This document shows, piece by piece, positions 14,041 through 15,348 of a stretch of 15,348 nucleotides of DNA (the stretch's first letter is position 1; each line of letters starts with the position of its first letter). The notes under the pieces are model-generated. The model ran no database searches, was not told where the DNA came from, and saw nothing but the letters and a program-made list of their open reading frames with translations. This DNA is from JAPLXD01 sp041662765. GTDB lineage: Bacteria; Patescibacteriota; Minisyncoccia; Moranbacterales; UBA11712. The stretch covers positions 1-15,348 of the forward strand of contig JBAZRT010000014.1 of the NCBI GenBank assembly GCA_041662765.1, in the 5' to 3' direction. The position numbers were made by a program, and so were the translations under genes.

Positions 14041-14730
14041 ATGATAGATCAAATATTTTCATATCGGGAAATGTGCGATGCGGAAAATGTGCAGACTTTG
14101 CAGAGAGGAATGAATTTCAGATTGAATCCAAACTATTCCGTGATACTAATGTCGAGGAGCTCAAATGCTCCTTATCGAGACAAAATTATTGAAGACGGGC
14201 AAACAATTGAATATGAGGGACATGATGAGCCGAAAATATCTCACGAATTTATTCCTAAGCTAGCTGACCAGCCAAAGTTCACGAAGAATGGCACGCTTAC
14301 ACAAAATGGAAGATTTTCAGAATCGGTGGATAAGTACAAAAAGAATTCAGTTGCTCCAGAATTAGTGAAAGCATACGAGAAAATTATACCAGGTGTCTGG
14401 TCGCTAAAAGGATATTTTGATTTGATTGATTATAAAATCGAGTACGACGGGAAAAGAAATGTATTTGTTTTTATTCTAAAATTATCAAAAGAACAAAGTG
14501 TTGTTTCAGATGAGCATATTGATCTGAAACACACGAGACTTATCCCAAGTGGGGTGAAAAAAGAAGTTTGGAAGCGCGATGTAGGAAGGTGCGTGATTTG
14601 CGGTTCTCAGAAAAATTTGCATTTTGACCACGATTTACCATTCTCGAAAGGCGGCGCAAGTATAACAACAAAAAACATTCGTTTACTTTGCGCGATGTGC
14701 AATTTAGCTAAATCGGATAAAATAGAATGA
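14041..14730 (+). CDS. HNH endonuclease with N-terminal SRA/YDG-like domain
   Basis: 229 aa, starting 3 nt after the endonuclease stop. The C-terminal HNH/beta-beta-alpha-metal nuclease is complete: C184-C187, LHFDHDLPFSKGG with H194, D196 and H197, N212, C217-C220 and CNLAKSDK, i.e. the two CxxC zinc knuckles and the metal-binding His-Asp. The N-terminal part (about 20-150) contains NYSVILMSRSSNAPYRDKI, EDGQTIEYEGHDEPK, LTQNGRFSES, PELVKAYEKIIPGVWSLKGYFDLID and FVFILKL; this order resembles SRA/YDG modified-base reader domains fused to HNH nucleases in type IV restriction. The reader call is inference. Probably a modification-dependent nuclease or an accessory to the neighbouring type II system. 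Stop codon TGA. Confidence 0.72.
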   Translation: MIDQIFSYREMCDAENVQTLQRGMNFRLNPNYSVILMSRSSNAPYRDKIIEDGQTIEYEGHDEPKISHEFIPKLADQPKFTKNGTLTQNGRFSESVDKYKKNSVAPELVKAYEKIIPGVWSLKGYFDLIDYKIEYDGKRNVFVFILKLSKEQSVVSDEHIDLKHTRLIPSGVKKEVWKRDVGRCVICGSQKNLHFDHDLPFSKGGASITTKNIRLLCAMCNLAKSDKIE

Positions 14731-14743
14731 ATAGTTATCTTTA

Positions 14744-14776
14744 CTTAAAGTTGAACTTTAGGGATATTAAATTATG
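14744..14776 (+). promoter_or_regulatory. Palindromic, operator-like element before the membrane-protein gene
   Basis: TAAAGTT (14746-14752), one base, AACTTTA (14754-14760): a perfect 7-bp inverted repeat 13 nt before the ATG. A related copy lies at 15259-15283 before the next ORF. It could bind a dimeric regulator. Confidence 0.4.
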
Positions 14777-15169
14777 AATGAATTATTTGTGCAAGTAGCA
14801 AATTTTTTTCAAACTACGCAAGGCGCCATCACTGTGATTATCGTTATCATTGGTGGACTTTGGCAATATTGGCGTTATGTCAAAGAATGGAACTTTACCA
14901 ATTATCATCAGCTGATTAAGGAATTAAATCAATCTGATTCACCGGGCGAGGCAATAAAACTATACAGACAAGTCGCTGTTGTATATGAACTGAGGAATTA
15001 TCCTCGTTATTATTCTGTTTCAAAAAGAATATTAAAGGGGTGGCTCGAAGAAATGAAGAATGATCAAAATATGAACATGCGGCCACTTTATGAAGAAATG
15101 AGATTATGTATTGAATTTATGGATAAGAAAATATTAAATCGTTTGTTTAGTAAAATTCTTAAGAAATAG
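14774..15169 (+). CDS. One-pass membrane protein of unknown family
   Basis: 131 aa. One hydrophobic helix (about 18-35, AITVIIVIIGGLWQYWRYV) near the N-terminus, then a mostly helical soluble part rich in charged residues: NYHQLIKELNQ, EAIKLYRQVAVVYELRNYPRYYSVSKRILKGWLEEM, LYEEMRLCIEFMDKKI. No catalytic motif seen. Gene order and AT-rich codons tie it to the restriction cassette, 43 nt after the HNH gene. A membrane-tethered accessory or effector of the defence cassette is possible but unproven. No Shine-Dalgarno. Confidence 0.6.
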   Translation: MNELFVQVANFFQTTQGAITVIIVIIGGLWQYWRYVKEWNFTNYHQLIKELNQSDSPGEAIKLYRQVAVVYELRNYPRYYSVSKRILKGWLEEMKNDQNMNMRPLYEEMRLCIEFMDKKILNRLFSKILKK

Positions 15170-15178
15170 TTAATTCAA

Positions 15179-15250
15179 CCCAACATTCAATGTTGGGAAA
15201 TAAAAGAAAACCGGCGGGTATTAAAATGCGCAGCAACCCCTCCCAACATT
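15179..15250. repeat. CCCAACATT inverted/direct repeat cluster
   Basis: CCCAACATT (15179-15187) and its perfect reverse complement AATGTTGGG (15189-15197) form a 9-bp palindrome 9 nt after the membrane-protein stop. A third copy, CCCAACATT, is at 15242-15250. The hairpin is followed by an A-rich, not U-rich, stretch, so it is not a standard terminator. Possible protein-binding site or element boundary. Confidence 0.5.
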
Positions 15251-15258
15251 AATCCCTC

Positions 15259-15283
15259 CTAAAAGTCTAACTTTAGAAATAAA
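15259..15283 (+). promoter_or_regulatory. Second, degenerate copy of the operator-like element
   Basis: Matches the element at 14744 at 21 of 27 aligned positions without gaps, including AACTTTAG and the flanking A/T-rich run. It lies just before an in-frame ATG at 15286. Confidence 0.35.
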
Positions 15284-15306
15284 AAATGTTAGTAAGGTCA
15301 GGAATC

Positions 15307-15348
15307 ATGCCCAATCTTTCAAAAATCCAAAGAGCCATCAAATTTGCC
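15307..15348 (+). CDS. Start of a partial ORF, possibly an HD-domain protein
   Basis: Open to the window end; 14 codons, MPNLSKIQRAIKFA. An in-frame ATG at 15286 would add 7 residues. A weak Shine-Dalgarno-like AGGA lies 4 nt upstream. The 'IQRAIKFA' start resembles the N-terminus of HD-domain phosphohydrolases (RelA/SpoT N-terminal type), but 14 residues are not enough to decide. Codon choice returns to the host-like style, marking the right edge of the island. Confidence 0.3.
   Translation, partial: MPNLSKIQRAIKFA

Noticed and set aside
15171..15250. Integron attC-like site from the AAC/GTT palindrome
   Set aside because: The GTTGGGA end does not fit GTTRRRY, there is no second pair of boxes or extrahelical bases, and no integrase is visible.
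1..15348. tRNA, rRNA, CRISPR arrays, transposase or integrase genes
   Set aside because: None was recognised on either strand by reading for conserved arms, spaced repeats or DDE/Tyr-recombinase motifs.

Overview
The window looks like a piece of a small, AT-leaning bacterial genome, most likely from the Candidate Phyla Radiation (Patescibacteria, Parcubacteria-like). This is inference, based on tight gene packing, archaeal-type UMP kinase in place of the bacterial form, a stand-alone RecB-like nuclease with a C-terminal coiled tail, a membrane-anchored Ada-like zinc domain and several short lineage-type proteins. The code is standard: TGA closes the DUF2062, RecB-like and HNH genes and never interrupts a gene, which argues against the code-25 lineages. 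Ribosomal proteins L9 and L27 are both intact.

Layout. 1-253: C-terminus of a PhoH-type ATPase, closed by a strong terminator. 399-5012: an envelope block with a GT4 glycosyltransferase, then after a gene-poor gap (39-codon ORF with a very good Shine-Dalgarno, two hairpins, a promoter) a tight co-directional run of LytR-CpsA-Psr transferase, GT2 glycosyltransferase and S41 C-terminal processing protease. 5053-7191: rplI and pyrG. 7245-7517: rpmA on the minus strand, convergent with pyrG across a bidirectional terminator. 7574-8779: a secreted or anchored Ada-like zinc-domain protein and the UMP kinase. 8781-10387 (minus): RecB-like nuclease and DUF2062 membrane protein, overlapping by 4 nt. 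10388-10751: no convincing gene. 10752-12319: a YkgJ-type cysteine-cluster protein and a degenerate kinase-fold protein.

From about 12380 the sequence becomes visibly more AT-rich with different codon choice. This accessory island (about 12380-15290) holds a beta-class DNA methyltransferase, an MvaI/BcnI-type restriction endonuclease, an HNH nuclease with an N-terminal domain resembling SRA/YDG modified-base readers, and a one-pass membrane protein of unknown family. All are on the plus strand and nearly contiguous, a layout typical of a restriction-modification or defence cassette. A truncated host-like ORF lies at the left edge and another host-like ORF starts at the right edge.

The pyrimidine genes fit together: UMP kinase makes UDP and PyrG makes CTP from UTP. 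The envelope genes would build and attach a surface glycan. In the island, methyltransferase and endonuclease should share one target, by family CCWGG or CCSGG; the HNH and membrane proteins are the least understood parts. Two promoters (before GT4 and rplI) place the predicted transcription start at or within 1 nt of the ATG, suggesting leaderless mRNAs, while two other ORFs carry strong Shine-Dalgarno sequences.
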